A stretch of 64,000 bases of DNA from NCBI GenBank assembly GCA_002405475.1, contig DHLX01000004.1:21008-85007 (forward strand). The letters run 5' to 3'. The notes beneath the pieces are model-generated. The model ran no database searches. It was given only the letters and a program-made list of their open reading frames with translations, and was not told the origin of the DNA. How positions within the stretch are numbered: the first letter of the stretch is position 1; each line of letters opens with the position of its first letter. Shown in pieces: positions 51,337 to 61,462 of this stretch. The DNA comes from Burkholderiales bacterium UBA4657 (lineage in GTDB: Bacteria > Pseudomonadota > Gammaproteobacteria > Burkholderiales > Burkholderiaceae_E). A program made the translations under genes and the position numbers.

Positions 51337-53361
51337 TCAGCGCCGGGGTTGCGTTTTTTTATCCTGCGACCGCGATCCGAACCATTGCGGGTGGTGCTGT
51401 AGCAAGGCCACCAGACGTTCGGCATGATGCGGTTCATAACGCTGGATCAGCAGGTTTTCAAAACCCTGCCTGATACTGCCAGCCACCAACCCACCCTTTA
51501 GCTTTTGTGCCAGCAAAGCTATCTGCAACTGGCGTCGAAGTGCTTCACTGCCGGGACTGGAGAGTCCCGAGTCGATTTCAAGTCGTATTAGCTGCTCTTC
51601 AAAATCAGGCATCAAATCGACTGGCTGCTGCATTCTTTTTTGCAAGACTTTTTCAAACGGGCCGGCATTACCAGCCTCCGACCATAGCAAAAGCAATCCA
51701 TCTGTCTGATCCGGTGCACAAGCCAGACGAATTTTTCTGATTGTGCTGGTGGCAAAGTTTTTCAGCTCCTGTTCGCGTTCCCGGCGCTGCTGTTGCGCAG
51801 CCAACTCGCGCTCGCGTTCGGCGTTTTTTCCCTGCTTGATTTGCTCGGCCACCTGCTGACAGGCACTACGAAAATCGGCCCAAAGCGCTTGTTCCTTGTT
51901 GGTCGGTAAAGGGCAGTTACGCGCTCGCGCTTGCCAGGCCTGTTGCAGGACACGTAACTGGCTAAAGTTGGTACTACCCTGGCTCGCGAGTTGTCGCGCG
52001 CTTGCAATCAAGGTCTGACGCTCGTCCTGCTCTTTCTGGCGCTGCTGTTGCAAGGGCTGTGTCAGCTGCGCCATGGCAGCGTCGAACCTTTGCGTCAAAA
52101 GCTTGTTCTGCTCTTTATTTGCAGGGCCAATTGAACGCCAGCGCTGGCGCAAACTATCAATCTGACCCGCCAGCTTACGCCAATCGGGAGTACTGTCGGA
52201 CGTCAGATGTTGTAGCTCTGCCTCGGCCAGTTCAGCCAGCAGTTGCTTTTGTTTTGAATTTTCGCTACGTAACAAGGCTTGTTGTTCCAGCCACTCGGCT
52301 GCAGGCGCATAGGCCTTCTCGCAGGCCAGATCGAACCGCTTCCAAACGGGCGCCGGTGCACCCGATCCCATTTGCTCATCCACTTTCTTCCAGCGTGCCC
52401 GAAGATCCTTAACAGCGTAGGCCAGTGTTTCTGGCGAGGAACCCGACAGCAGCAAGGCTTCGGCCTCGTCGATCAGGCCTTGTCGAACCACGTCGGTGCC
52501 GAAACGTTGCCAATCGCGCAGTCGTGATTGTTCTGCGCGCTCGATTTTTTCAGCGTTACTGGAAGTATGTGATTTTTTGCCAGACTTCGAAATAGCCTCG
52601 GCTTGAACCTGCTTCAGCGCAGCTGATTCTACGGCTTGGGTAATAGCATGAAAGTGTTCATGTCTTGCACTCAAGGTCTGGCGCGCGGTCTTGAGAGATT
52701 CGTCCAGTGCTGTTATCTGCTGCGGTGACAAGGCACTTATTTCTGGCGAGGCGACCAGCTCTGGTAGTTGATTCGCGAGCTGCTCCAGTGTCTGCCCCAA
52801 GGATTCTAGTTTTAATTGTCCGGCACTATCTATGTCGGTGCGTATTCCTTCCAGCTGCAATCGCAGAGTATTGGCCTGTTGCTGTAACTGGAACCGAGCC
52901 ATCACCCGGTTTTCCAGTCTGGAGCGCAATTCGGCATGTCGCTGAATCAAATCCGCATCATTCAGCATTTTTTCTATTGCACTCCAGCCATGATCTAACT
53001 CGGCGATCCGATTCAGAGCCAGAACATCGGCATTGAGTAAATGTGAAAACGCGTCGAGCAGACGGGTAGCTTCAGATACGACGTGTGCCTGCTGGCGACG
53101 CTCATTGAGTCGCCCTTGCGCCAGTCGATAAAGGCGTTTGTCATGCTCGGCGGCCCATTTGGCAATACGCTTGAGTTCGGCATTGTCATCAGTCTGCGCC
53201 AGCACGGCCTCGCGCTGTGGCGCCGACAAACTTGCCCACATCGCTTCGGAACTTTGTTGCTGCGCAGTTGGCTGCGAACAGTTCTCCGGGTCTGGATCCG
53301 GGCCAGAAGTCGCGGATTCCTGATTTTCAGGAGCATTTTTTTTGAACCAGTTATTCAGCAT
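51337..53361 (-). CDS. DUF349 domain protein
   Basis: A 674-residue soluble helical protein with three DUF349 repeats, roughly at 305-365 (LAYAVKDLRARWKKVDEQMG), 390-440 (RKLAGQIDSLRQRWRSIGPA) and 465-515 (FSQLRVLQQAWQARARNCPL), each with the Leu-x2-x-Trp spacing typical of the family. Gln- and Arg-rich coiled coils surround them. DUF349 proteins may bind nucleic acids but have no accepted function. The start touches the tamB stop by one base, and the SoxYZ-like gene starts 21 bases after its stop. Confidence 0.86.
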   Translation of the reverse strand: MLNNWFKKNAPENQESATSGPDPDPENCSQPTAQQQSSEAMWASLSAPQREAVLAQTDDNAELKRIAKWAAEHDKRLYRLAQGRLNERRQQAHVVSEATRLLDAFSHLLNADVLALNRIAELDHGWSAIEKMLNDADLIQRHAELRSRLENRVMARFQLQQQANTLRLQLEGIRTDIDSAGQLKLESLGQTLEQLANQLPELVASPEISALSPQQITALDESLKTARQTLSARHEHFHAITQAVESAALKQVQAEAISKSGKKSHTSSNAEKIERAEQSRLRDWQRFGTDVVRQGLIDEAEALLLSGSSPETLAYAVKDLRARWKKVDEQMGSGAPAPVWKRFDLACEKAYAPAAEWLEQQALLRSENSKQKQLLAELAEAELQHLTSDSTPDWRKLAGQIDSLRQRWRSIGPANKEQNKLLTQRFDAAMAQLTQPLQQQRQKEQDERQTLIASARQLASQGSTNFSQLRVLQQAWQARARNCPLPTNKEQALWADFRSACQQVAEQIKQGKNAERERELAAQQQRREREQELKNFATSTIRKIRLACAPDQTDGLLLLWSEAGNAGPFEKVLQKRMQQPVDLMPDFEEQLIRLEIDSGLSSPGSEALRRQLQIALLAQKLKGGLVAGSIRQGFENLLIQRYEPHHAERLVALLQHHPQWFGSRSQDKKTQPRR

Positions 53362-56300
53362 CAGTCAAAAGTAAAAGTAAAAAATAGATCCAGGGCACTT
53401 TCTGTTCCAGCCAGGGCTTGCAGATACCAGCGTCTGGCCACCTCATAACGCAATTTCGCCAGTGTACTCGTACCGCCGATACTGCGCTCAACCGTCAAGT
53501 ACAATCGACTCGACAGACGCTTTCCCAGGCTAATGATAGTCTCTTCCAGACCCGAACCTCCGCGAAACCCGATATCGTCAAATCCTATATTCCTGGCAAG
53601 CCTCTGGTTAAGAGGCAAACCCTCACCCCGATCGAGTAGTGCCGAAGCGGCTAGCGACAATAGTTGCAGGTCACTACGAGAGGCGCTATCAAGTCCACGC
53701 CCCAGCGCCAACCATGAAATCTTTTCAGTATTCGACATTTCGGGGCGCGAAACCAGTCTGGCATTCGGTACCGCCAAAGTACCAGCTACTTCAACACCGA
53801 CCTCTACTGGCAGGTTATTCCGCGTAGCGTAAAAATTCAAGCCCGGGTTGTCCAGTGTGCCACTAAAGCTCACGCTGCCACGCTCTATGGTCAATTCCTG
53901 TCCATAAGCAAAATAGCGTCCAGCTGCGGTTTGTACTGTTCCCACGGCGCGTAACGGATTACCGGCACGAGCCTGCAAGGCTAGGCTGCCAGTCAATTGA
54001 GCTTCGGCGCCATACCCGGCAATCCTGAAATCCTGACCAAAATCAAAATCCAGATCAAGATCTACAGGAAAGCGGCGTTGCGCCAGAGGAACTTCTGCTG
54101 CACTGTTTAATATCACGACATCCTGACTCAAGCTGGGAACGGTGACGTCTTTTAGTGTTACTCGAGCCTGGTCTGCGCGTAACTTGCCATTGACACGAGC
54201 CGAACTATTGCCCTGAAGATCGCGAACCGCTATCTGAATTTCACCCGATGTCGCCAAACGATACAAGGGGTCAGTCAGTGCATCCAGTTTTTCCAGTCTG
54301 ATCCGGATTTGCCCCTGCTCGCCCCGAAGCGCAGGGTCGAGGCTGCCCTGGGCACTGAGGCTGCCACTACGACCTTGAAAACTGAACTCGCGCAATTGCA
54401 CTACGCCTGACTGAAGCGCCAGCCTGACTTTTCCCTGACGTAACGTGGCACGTGGCTGATAGGTACGCAGTACCAGGTCGTCGCCATTAACATAACCCTC
54501 CAGTCGCGGCTCGTTCAGACTACCTGTAGCTTTGGCATCGAGGCTGATCTTGCCCTCAGCGCTAAACGGTATATCAGTGAGTAAACCCAGCCAGGCTAGA
54601 GAGTTCAACTCTCCTTTAAGGGTGGCATTCAGAGGTGCCTCACGACTCAGGCCAAAACGCTGCTTATTGGTTGCAAGCACGGTTTCCACACGCGCCTGCA
54701 ATTGACCAACGCGCTTTGCCATCAGGTCGAAGCGAGCATTCAATGCATTATTCCTGACCCTGACATTTAAATCGACCTGCTCTAGCCCAAGTGACTGATT
54801 CGATACCTGGGTCAACCACAAATCACCGCTTTGGCGTGACAGTTGAAATTCTCCCTCGAGCTGTTGTCCCAGTACCAGTTCCCAGCGTCCGTCCAGCATC
54901 AATGTATTGCGCGGTGTCGCCAATGCCGGAAACCAGCGTGACAGAGCCTGGCCCGATAAATTTTCCAACCGTCCGCGTGATCGCCATTGTCCGGCGCTGT
55001 AATCCAGTTGCTCGATACGGGCGCGTCCGTCGATTATTTCCAGTACTGCGTTATTCAGCTTCACCCTACCCCAGCCAATTTCCAGCGATGCCGGGGCTTG
55101 CAGGCGAATGCTGTATGCTCCAGCGTTATCGAAACGACGCCATTGACCACGCCAAACCCCTGCATCAGCCGTACCAAACCAGCCACCGGCCCACTCTGCA
55201 CGAGCCTGCAGTGGTCGATTATTGCCAGCGCCCTGGGCACGGAAATTCAGCACATGTTGCTGCAGCCCGCCCCGCGCCTGTACTACTGCTTCGTTAAACA
55301 GGGTGGTACCGAGCCTGAGGCGATCACCACTCAGGTCAACGTCCAGCTCACCATCGACAATTTGCAGATAACCGTTGAGGCGTTCTGCCAGCATGACCGC
55401 ATCCTTGCCTCTGTCCCAGCGAATTTTTGTTGCGACGATACTGGCGCCTATCAGGGGATCATTCATGCTGCCACCGACAACAGCATGAATCTCGGCATTG
55501 CCCGCCACATTAACTCCCCATACTGTGCGCAAGCGCTCCAGTTTCGGTGCGCTCAACACCAATGACAGACGTGATGACGAGCTGCCGAAACTGCCTGAGC
55601 CCTGCAAACTCATCTCTGCCGCTCTGGCCTTAAATTCAATCTGGCTGGCATGCCAGTCTGACCAGGCTGCCGAGACCTTTGTCAAACGGCCATTTGCCCG
55701 ACCCGATAAAGGTAAGGTACCCCAGCGACTATTAGCAAGTTGCAAATCAAAGCCTGTTCCAGCCGTACCTTGACCCAGTTGCAAGCGGCCATTGATACGG
55801 GCATCAGGCAGCATACGCCAGGCCTGCTTCGACCAACTCTGGTTCAGGCCAGCAGGATTCCAGTCCTTCGCCTCTACCATGAGTTGCCAATCGGGCTGCC
55901 TGTTCTGCTGTCGATCCCAGCTAAGCCGAGCCCGCAAACCCGGAAAACCGAGTTCTGCCTGTACCGATTGCTGCCCCTGATTTACCCGCCATTGCGCCGA
56001 GCCTGTCAGGGTGAGCCCTCCTGCCCATTCCTGTAGCCGTAACGCTGGGACACGCCATGTCTGGCCACCGTATTCGATAGTGGCAGATAAAGACTGGAGC
56101 GCAATTTTTTTATCAGCCCACTTACCAGCAACCCTGTTTTTGACTTCAAGCGAGATTATTGGTCGACCTTGCTCCAGGCGCATCACGGCGTCGGCATCAA
56201 ACCGGGCTTGCCAGCCCGTCAAAGGCGAATTCGGGTTCGCTGTCAGTGCCGACAAAGGTAAATCGCGCACTTGCACGCTCACCGGGTCAAGCCAGTCACG

Positions 56301-57059
56301 CTGGAAGGGGCGTAGTATGGTTGCCAGACCAATTTCGGGAATCTGCTGGCATCGAACGCTACAGCGCCATTGTGCTTGAAGCTTGAGCGAATTCAGATCA
56401 CCACTGATTTTCCCGTGCATTTTTTTCCATGGCAACTGTATATCGGATGAAACCAGAGCGCTGGTATCTACCTCGGCCGTCATCACGGTAGAGAAAGGGG
56501 CTGCGGCCTGAACTTGAACCCGCCCATTCATTTTCATTCCACTCCAGAGCAAATTCTGCAAGTCCAATTGGTGCTGGCTGCGGGTCAGCGCCAGGCTTGC
56601 CCTGATTTGTCTGATTTCATTACTTGCCGTAGCAGCTCTGGCCTGAGTGATCAATACCCGGTCCATCTGCAGATCTGAAATATTTACATTCAAGGGAACG
56701 GCCAGACTTTGCGGTACTGTTATTGGCTGATCTGAAGGCTGGATTTGTATAAAATACAATTCAGCGATGCGCAGATCCGATACTCTTATCTGATCAGGTG
56801 GCCAGTACCACCAGCGCAAACCGACTTGCCTCATTTTCACCTGCCAGCGTGGATGTTCAAGCCTGATTTCATCGGCGCTCACCCCATGCCAAAGCGAGCC
56901 CTTCAAACCCTGTACTTGCAGTGTATAAGGAGTATTTTGCACCAGACGTTGTAATAACCAGAGTAAGGATTCATCACGACTTCCCCACCAGGCAAGACCT
57001 GCAAGCAGCAAACCGGCACTGGCCAGTAGCATCACAACACTTCTGTAGAACCATTTCAT
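53361..57059 (-). CDS. tamB: Translocation and assembly module protein TamB
   Basis: A 1232-residue inner-membrane-anchored protein that spans the periplasm as a beta-taco groove. A signal anchor covers about residues 5-27 (RSVVMLLASAGLLLAGLAWW), and the DUF490/TamB C-terminal domain fills the last 350 residues (ELTIERGSVSFSGTLDNPGL; EVGVEVAGTLAVPNARLVSR). With TamA it inserts certain outer-membrane proteins and moves phospholipid. The start shares one base with the tamA stop (TGATG). A 12-codon longer form would lie inside tamA. Confidence 0.95.
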   Translation of the reverse strand: MKWFYRSVVMLLASAGLLLAGLAWWGSRDESLLWLLQRLVQNTPYTLQVQGLKGSLWHGVSADEIRLEHPRWQVKMRQVGLRWWYWPPDQIRVSDLRIAELYFIQIQPSDQPITVPQSLAVPLNVNISDLQMDRVLITQARAATASNEIRQIRASLALTRSQHQLDLQNLLWSGMKMNGRVQVQAAAPFSTVMTAEVDTSALVSSDIQLPWKKMHGKISGDLNSLKLQAQWRCSVRCQQIPEIGLATILRPFQRDWLDPVSVQVRDLPLSALTANPNSPLTGWQARFDADAVMRLEQGRPIISLEVKNRVAGKWADKKIALQSLSATIEYGGQTWRVPALRLQEWAGGLTLTGSAQWRVNQGQQSVQAELGFPGLRARLSWDRQQNRQPDWQLMVEAKDWNPAGLNQSWSKQAWRMLPDARINGRLQLGQGTAGTGFDLQLANSRWGTLPLSGRANGRLTKVSAAWSDWHASQIEFKARAAEMSLQGSGSFGSSSSRLSLVLSAPKLERLRTVWGVNVAGNAEIHAVVGGSMNDPLIGASIVATKIRWDRGKDAVMLAERLNGYLQIVDGELDVDLSGDRLRLGTTLFNEAVVQARGGLQQHVLNFRAQGAGNNRPLQARAEWAGGWFGTADAGVWRGQWRRFDNAGAYSIRLQAPASLEIGWGRVKLNNAVLEIIDGRARIEQLDYSAGQWRSRGRLENLSGQALSRWFPALATPRNTLMLDGRWELVLGQQLEGEFQLSRQSGDLWLTQVSNQSLGLEQVDLNVRVRNNALNARFDLMAKRVGQLQARVETVLATNKQRFGLSREAPLNATLKGELNSLAWLGLLTDIPFSAEGKISLDAKATGSLNEPRLEGYVNGDDLVLRTYQPRATLRQGKVRLALQSGVVQLREFSFQGRSGSLSAQGSLDPALRGEQGQIRIRLEKLDALTDPLYRLATSGEIQIAVRDLQGNSSARVNGKLRADQARVTLKDVTVPSLSQDVVILNSAAEVPLAQRRFPVDLDLDFDFGQDFRIAGYGAEAQLTGSLALQARAGNPLRAVGTVQTAAGRYFAYGQELTIERGSVSFSGTLDNPGLNFYATRNNLPVEVGVEVAGTLAVPNARLVSRPEMSNTEKISWLALGRGLDSASRSDLQLLSLAASALLDRGEGLPLNQRLARNIGFDDIGFRGGSGLEETIISLGKRLSSRLYLTVERSIGGTSTLAKLRYEVARRWYLQALAGTESALDLFFTFTFD

Positions 57060-58837
57060 CAGAACACCAGACCCAGTGAAAAATGCAGACGCCACTGGCG
57101 CTCACGTTCGCCATAAGCCAGATCCACGTTGACTGGTCCCAGCGGACTGCGCCAGCGCGGACCAGCACCCAAGCCCAGAACCGGTCTGAAACGTCCCGGC
57201 TGGTCAAAGGCATTGCCTGCCTCGGTAAACAGACCGACCCCCCATTGCTGCGAAAACCAGCGCGTATACTCCAGTCCAGCTATGGCAAGATAACGCGTAC
57301 CTACTACTGCAGCCCCTTCCCGAACCCCAAGTGACTGATAGTCATAACCACGCAAGGACTGGTCACCGCCGGCACGAAACAGAAATTCCTGTGGAATCCC
57401 AACCCTGCTGGATGCCAATACCGCTCCGCCCTCAAAACGTAACTGTAGCGAATCACGATCCGCACCTACTGGCCAGTAATGCAAATATTTACCGTAGGTT
57501 CGGATGAAATTCTGGTCAGATAAAAATGCCTTGGCAGCAATACCCGCCTGTAAATTGAGCCAGTAGCCCTCTCGAGGATAAATCAGACTGTCCAGACTGC
57601 GGTAGGTCCAGTCATAGCCGGGCGCTACCGCACGAGTGCTGCGTCGTGTCATACCGGCCACCTGTTCCAGTGAATAGGCCAACTTCAATTCATAGGCACG
57701 TACAATTCGTGCCTGTTCCTTGCTACGACGCAGAACCACCTCGCTGGTGCGCATATCCAGACCTTCAATATCACTGCGCGTCCAGGCGGCGCGAAAACCA
57801 TCCTCCCAACCATCAGCACGACGTGGCAAGCTAACTTTGCTTTCTAAAGATTGTTGTCGTAATTCTAGCTTGGCCAAAGTCTCGAGACGCCAGCCGCGTT
57901 CAGCCAAATTCAAATCGTTATATCCAGCCTGAGCTCGTATCCCGGTATTGGAACTATAGCCCGCACCGAGGGTTATTTTTCTTCGTTGCACTTCTTCAAG
58001 CTCGATTAACACTGGGACACGCCCATCTGATGTCTGATCCAGCAAAGCTTGAACCGAAACATTGCTGAAATAAGGCTGAGATAAAAGCTCAGCCTGAAAT
58101 TGCGCCAGCCGGGCCTGTGAATAAGCCTGTCCCGGTAGTAGGGTGTACTGGTTGGTAACTATTCGATCCGGATAACGGGACAAACCCTGCAATCTCATTT
58201 CGCCGAACCATATCGGCTCGCCAACATCGATTTCTATCCGTAGTTCCGCAGTCTGCTTTTCGATATCGACCCTGGCTTCAGAAAAAGCAATTTTGGCATT
58301 AGGAAAAACCTCCAGCCGGAATTCACGTAGGATTGCGCTCTTGCTTGCTTCCCAAGGCTCCTGACGGAAAATTTGCCCTACCGACAGTTGCCATTTTTCA
58401 TCCAGTCTCCGAGCTTCATAAAAATTTTCTGCCTGTCCGCGTCCTACTCCAATGAGAGTGAGTTGTTGCTGAACAATACGAACCGGCGTACCCGCAGTCA
58501 CTTTCATGATGATATGTGGCAGTTCAGAAGTATTTTCGAGATTCACTTCGACATCAGGACTAAAGTACCCCTCGGTTTGCAGCAAGCTACGGGCTTGGCG
58601 CAGTGCCCTGTCGGCCAGTACGATCAACTGCTCATCATCAATATCATCGTCGTATTGCCGGCGCACTACTTCAAGATAGCGAGTCAAGACAATCGTTAGC
58701 TCTGGCGGAGCCTGTAATTCAAATTGATAGCGCTGCCGTTCACCCACACGTGCCGTAGTTTGCGCAAAGGCATGCGGTATTGTCAGCAGAAAAACTGCTA
58801 ATAGCAGTAGAAAACGAGAAATGAAAAGGTTCCGCAC
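57059..58837 (-). CDS. tamA: Outer membrane translocation and assembly protein TamA
   Basis: A BamA-family outer membrane protein of 592 residues: signal peptide (about 1-25, ending AFA-Q), three POTRA-like domains (about 30-270), and a 16-strand barrel (about 280-592) with the RGYDYQSLGVREG loop and the C-terminal FSLGLVF beta signal. Its partner TamB follows. The start is a GTG (58837) lying in the stem of a hairpin at 58836-58855; no ATG exists before the signal peptide. Confidence 0.94.
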   Translation of the reverse strand: MRNLFISRFLLLLAVFLLTIPHAFAQTTARVGERQRYQFELQAPPELTIVLTRYLEVVRRQYDDDIDDEQLIVLADRALRQARSLLQTEGYFSPDVEVNLENTSELPHIIMKVTAGTPVRIVQQQLTLIGVGRGQAENFYEARRLDEKWQLSVGQIFRQEPWEASKSAILREFRLEVFPNAKIAFSEARVDIEKQTAELRIEIDVGEPIWFGEMRLQGLSRYPDRIVTNQYTLLPGQAYSQARLAQFQAELLSQPYFSNVSVQALLDQTSDGRVPVLIELEEVQRRKITLGAGYSSNTGIRAQAGYNDLNLAERGWRLETLAKLELRQQSLESKVSLPRRADGWEDGFRAAWTRSDIEGLDMRTSEVVLRRSKEQARIVRAYELKLAYSLEQVAGMTRRSTRAVAPGYDWTYRSLDSLIYPREGYWLNLQAGIAAKAFLSDQNFIRTYGKYLHYWPVGADRDSLQLRFEGGAVLASSRVGIPQEFLFRAGGDQSLRGYDYQSLGVREGAAVVGTRYLAIAGLEYTRWFSQQWGVGLFTEAGNAFDQPGRFRPVLGLGAGPRWRSPLGPVNVDLAYGERERQWRLHFSLGLVF

Positions 58838-58855
58838 CCGAATATTGTATCGGGT
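58836..58855 (-). promoter_or_regulatory. Hairpin overlapping the tamA start codon
   Basis: On the minus strand ACCCGA and TCGGGT flank an eight-base loop; the GTG start of tamA (58837-58835) begins inside the 3' arm. There is no T-tract, so it is unlikely to be a terminator for cheB. It could reduce or control tamA translation. Confidence 0.4.
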
Positions 58856-58873
58856 ACGGCGTACTGTGCGATA

Positions 58874-59956
58874 TCAGACCCGCGACAACACCGGGCCTGC
58901 TATCTTCATGCGTTCAATTACAGCCTTACCAATCTGCAATAGCGGCAATATCTCATCTACCGCACCTACTGCTATAGCTTCCTTTGGCATGCCGAATACA
59001 ACACAGCTGGCTTCGTCTTGTGCAAAGTTATAAGCACCAGCCTGATGCATTTCAAGCATGGCCTGGGCACCATCTTTTCCCATACCGGTTAGCATGACTC
59101 CGATGGCATTAGGACCTACATTTTTTGCTATAGACTGGAACAGCACCTCGACGGATGGTTTATGACGATTCACCGGTTCAGCATCAAATACCTCGGCAAC
59201 ATAATTAGCGCCACTACGTTGTACAGCGAAATGCATGCCCCCCGGGGCGATATAAGCGTGTCCAGGTAAGATACGTTCACCGTCCTGCGCCTCCTTGACC
59301 CTGATTTTGCACAATCCATCCAGTCGCTTGGCAAAACTGGTAGTAAAACCTTGCGGCATATGCTGAGTAATGACAACAGCTGGAGAATCTGCTGGTAAGT
59401 GTGTCAGTACTTCTCGAATGGCCTCGGTTCCACCAGTAGAGGCCCCAATCACAATCATTTTTTCAGTACTGTGACGCGAAAAAATGACTTTTGATTCTGA
59501 CTTAACCGTCTCGGAAAGCACGGGTGTGGAAACAGGGGCAGAACGTCTAAATATTTTTGCTTGTGAGGCAATTCTGATTTTTTCGCAAATTTCCTGTCCG
59601 AGCTCACGCATACCACGAGAGACGCCGACCTTGGGCTTGGCAACATAGTCAATCGCGCCCAGTTCCAAGGCTCTGAGGGTTACGTCAGCACCCTTTTCCG
59701 TCAAAGTTGACACCATGACTACCGGCATCGGGCGCAGGCGCATGATCTTTTCCAGAAAATCAAGACCATCCATACGCGGCATTTCGACATCCAGCGTAAT
59801 AACATCAGGGTTCAAACTACGAATGATTTCTCGTGCCTGATAAGGATCAGCCGCGGTACCGACCACTTCCATATCTGTTTGTGCATTGATTATTTCGGTT
59901 AGCAGTGCCCGAATCAGTGCCGAATCATCCACCACCACGACAGTCGTTTTTGGCAT
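58874..59956 (-). CDS. cheB: Chemoreceptor glutamate methylesterase/deamidase CheB
   Basis: Response regulator-esterase that resets receptor methylation. The 360 residues have a receiver domain with Asp10/Asp11, phospho-site Asp56 (ITLDVEMPRMDG) and Lys108, and a catalytic domain with the triad Ser173 (IGASTGGTEA), His199 (ITQHMPQGF) and Asp295 (GMGKDGAQAM). Twelve bases after cheD in the same direction. Confidence 0.97.
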   Translation of the reverse strand: MPKTTVVVVDDSALIRALLTEIINAQTDMEVVGTAADPYQAREIIRSLNPDVITLDVEMPRMDGLDFLEKIMRLRPMPVVMVSTLTEKGADVTLRALELGAIDYVAKPKVGVSRGMRELGQEICEKIRIASQAKIFRRSAPVSTPVLSETVKSESKVIFSRHSTEKMIVIGASTGGTEAIREVLTHLPADSPAVVITQHMPQGFTTSFAKRLDGLCKIRVKEAQDGERILPGHAYIAPGGMHFAVQRSGANYVAEVFDAEPVNRHKPSVEVLFQSIAKNVGPNAIGVMLTGMGKDGAQAMLEMHQAGAYNFAQDEASCVVFGMPKEAIAVGAVDEILPLLQIGKAVIERMKIAGPVLSRV

Positions 59957-59968
59957 GGTTTTTCTCTC

Positions 59969-60607
59969 TTAGAACAATTCAATCTCTCCACCGGTCTTGG
60001 CCACTTTTTCAGTCTGTAGCGTAGAGCGGTATTTGGTTTCCATAGTGACGACAGATACTGCCGTGTCCTCACGCAGCTTCTTGACCAGCGCACGTCCGGT
60101 CTTGGTAAAGAAAATCACCTTGCGCGGAAATATGTCTAGTAAATCCTGAGCAGTAATACGAATTTTTTCCGTCTTCAGAAAATCAAGCGCGAACTGAGCG
60201 TTGCGCTCGCCCACATTCATGGTGGTAAAGCCTTTCATGACATTACCACCACCAAATAATTTACATTCTAATGAGTCGCGGTGTGCGCCATGCTTCATCA
60301 GATCATTGATTAAAAGCTCCATGGCATAGGTACCGAAACGGCCAGCAGCGCCGGCGAAATCTTTTTCATCAGTATCAGGTAGCATGAAGTGATTCATACC
60401 GCCCATGCCAGTCTTTTTATCCCAGATACAGGCAGAGACACAAGATCCGAGTACAGTATTGACGATAATATCCTCACCAGAGCCGTAGTATTCTCCGGGT
60501 AATATTTTCATGGAAGGGAGATGGAAATGCCGGTCAAAAAACACGTGGGTGGCAGTGCCAAAACCGTTAATGTTGTGCGTGACTTTATGGGCAGTAGATG
60601 TTGTCAT
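59969..60607 (-). CDS. cheD: Chemoreceptor glutamine deamidase CheD
   Basis: Deamidates receptor glutamines. The 212 residues carry the catalytic Cys in LGSCVSACIWD (near residue 57) and His in GMGGMNHFMLPD (near 75), plus a Thr in the CKLFGGGNVMKGFT segment. It starts four bases inside cheR (ATGA) and is followed by cheB, a typical beta-class cheR-cheD-cheB order. Confidence 0.96.
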   Translation of the reverse strand: MTTSTAHKVTHNINGFGTATHVFFDRHFHLPSMKILPGEYYGSGEDIIVNTVLGSCVSACIWDKKTGMGGMNHFMLPDTDEKDFAGAAGRFGTYAMELLINDLMKHGAHRDSLECKLFGGGNVMKGFTTMNVGERNAQFALDFLKTEKIRITAQDLLDIFPRKVIFFTKTGRALVKKLREDTAVSVVTMETKYRSTLQTEKVAKTGGEIELF

Positions 60608-61443
60608 GAAATACGCTCATAAACAGTTTTCCCCTGTAGGCGGAAAGGGGCACCTGAATCGGAAAAGTTTTCGGAATGACCTGCAAATAGTAAGCCTCCA
60701 GGTTTCAGTACCTGGGCAAATTTCTGCAAAATATTTTTTTGTGTTGGCTTGTCGAAATAAATCATGACATTCCGGCAAAAAATAACATCGAAAGGGTCAT
60801 TCGAACGTATAGCCCATGAATCCTCAAGTAGATTGGTTTGCCTGAACACAAGCATTTGCCTCAACTCAGGCCGAATGCGTACCAGACCCGCGTTATCGCC
60901 ACTACCCTTGAGAAAGTATTTACGCAGCAGCTTATTATCCACAGACTGCACTGTTTCAAGCTTGTACACTCCGCGATCAGCCTGCGCTAAAACATTAGTG
61001 TCGATATCTGTCGCAACAATTTTTGCGTGCGGCGCACCCGCCTCTGCAACTGTCATTGCAATAGAATAAGGTTCCTCTCCTGTTGAAGCGGCAGAACACC
61101 ATACTCTTGGCGGCTTGGAATTTTCCTTCATATGTTGTCGAACAAATGCATCGAGAACCGGAAAATGATGTTGTTCGCGGAAAAAATACGTAAGATTTGT
61201 TGTCAGGGAATTGATGAACTCCTGCCATTCGGAACTATCACGTGAGGCTTCTAGCCGGTTCAGGTATTCGTGAAAACTTCCTGCACCCGTAGCGCGGACA
61301 CGGCGACTGAGACGGCTATAAGCCATTTGCTGCTTCGAATCATTCAGGGCAATACCGGCACTGCTATATATTAGTTTACGAATACGCTCGAAATCAGCCC
61401 CCGAAAACTCAAGATCGCGTTCGAAATTTTCACGTGCGTTCAT
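60604..61443 (-). CDS. cheR: Chemoreceptor glutamate O-methyltransferase CheR
   Basis: SAM-dependent methyltransferase for receptor adaptation. The 279 residues have the N-terminal helical domain (about 12-75), the SAM site VWCSAASTGEEPYSIAMTVA, and FCRNVMIYFDKPTQ. The longer upstream frame would enter the receptor gene; ATG 61443 fits the usual start. Its docking target, the receptor pentapeptide, is present on the receptor ending at 63388. Confidence 0.95.
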   Translation of the reverse strand: MNARENFERDLEFSGADFERIRKLIYSSAGIALNDSKQQMAYSRLSRRVRATGAGSFHEYLNRLEASRDSSEWQEFINSLTTNLTYFFREQHHFPVLDAFVRQHMKENSKPPRVWCSAASTGEEPYSIAMTVAEAGAPHAKIVATDIDTNVLAQADRGVYKLETVQSVDNKLLRKYFLKGSGDNAGLVRIRPELRQMLVFRQTNLLEDSWAIRSNDPFDVIFCRNVMIYFDKPTQKNILQKFAQVLKPGGLLFAGHSENFSDSGAPFRLQGKTVYERIS

Positions 61444-61462
61444 TTCGTATCTGCTCTCATTT

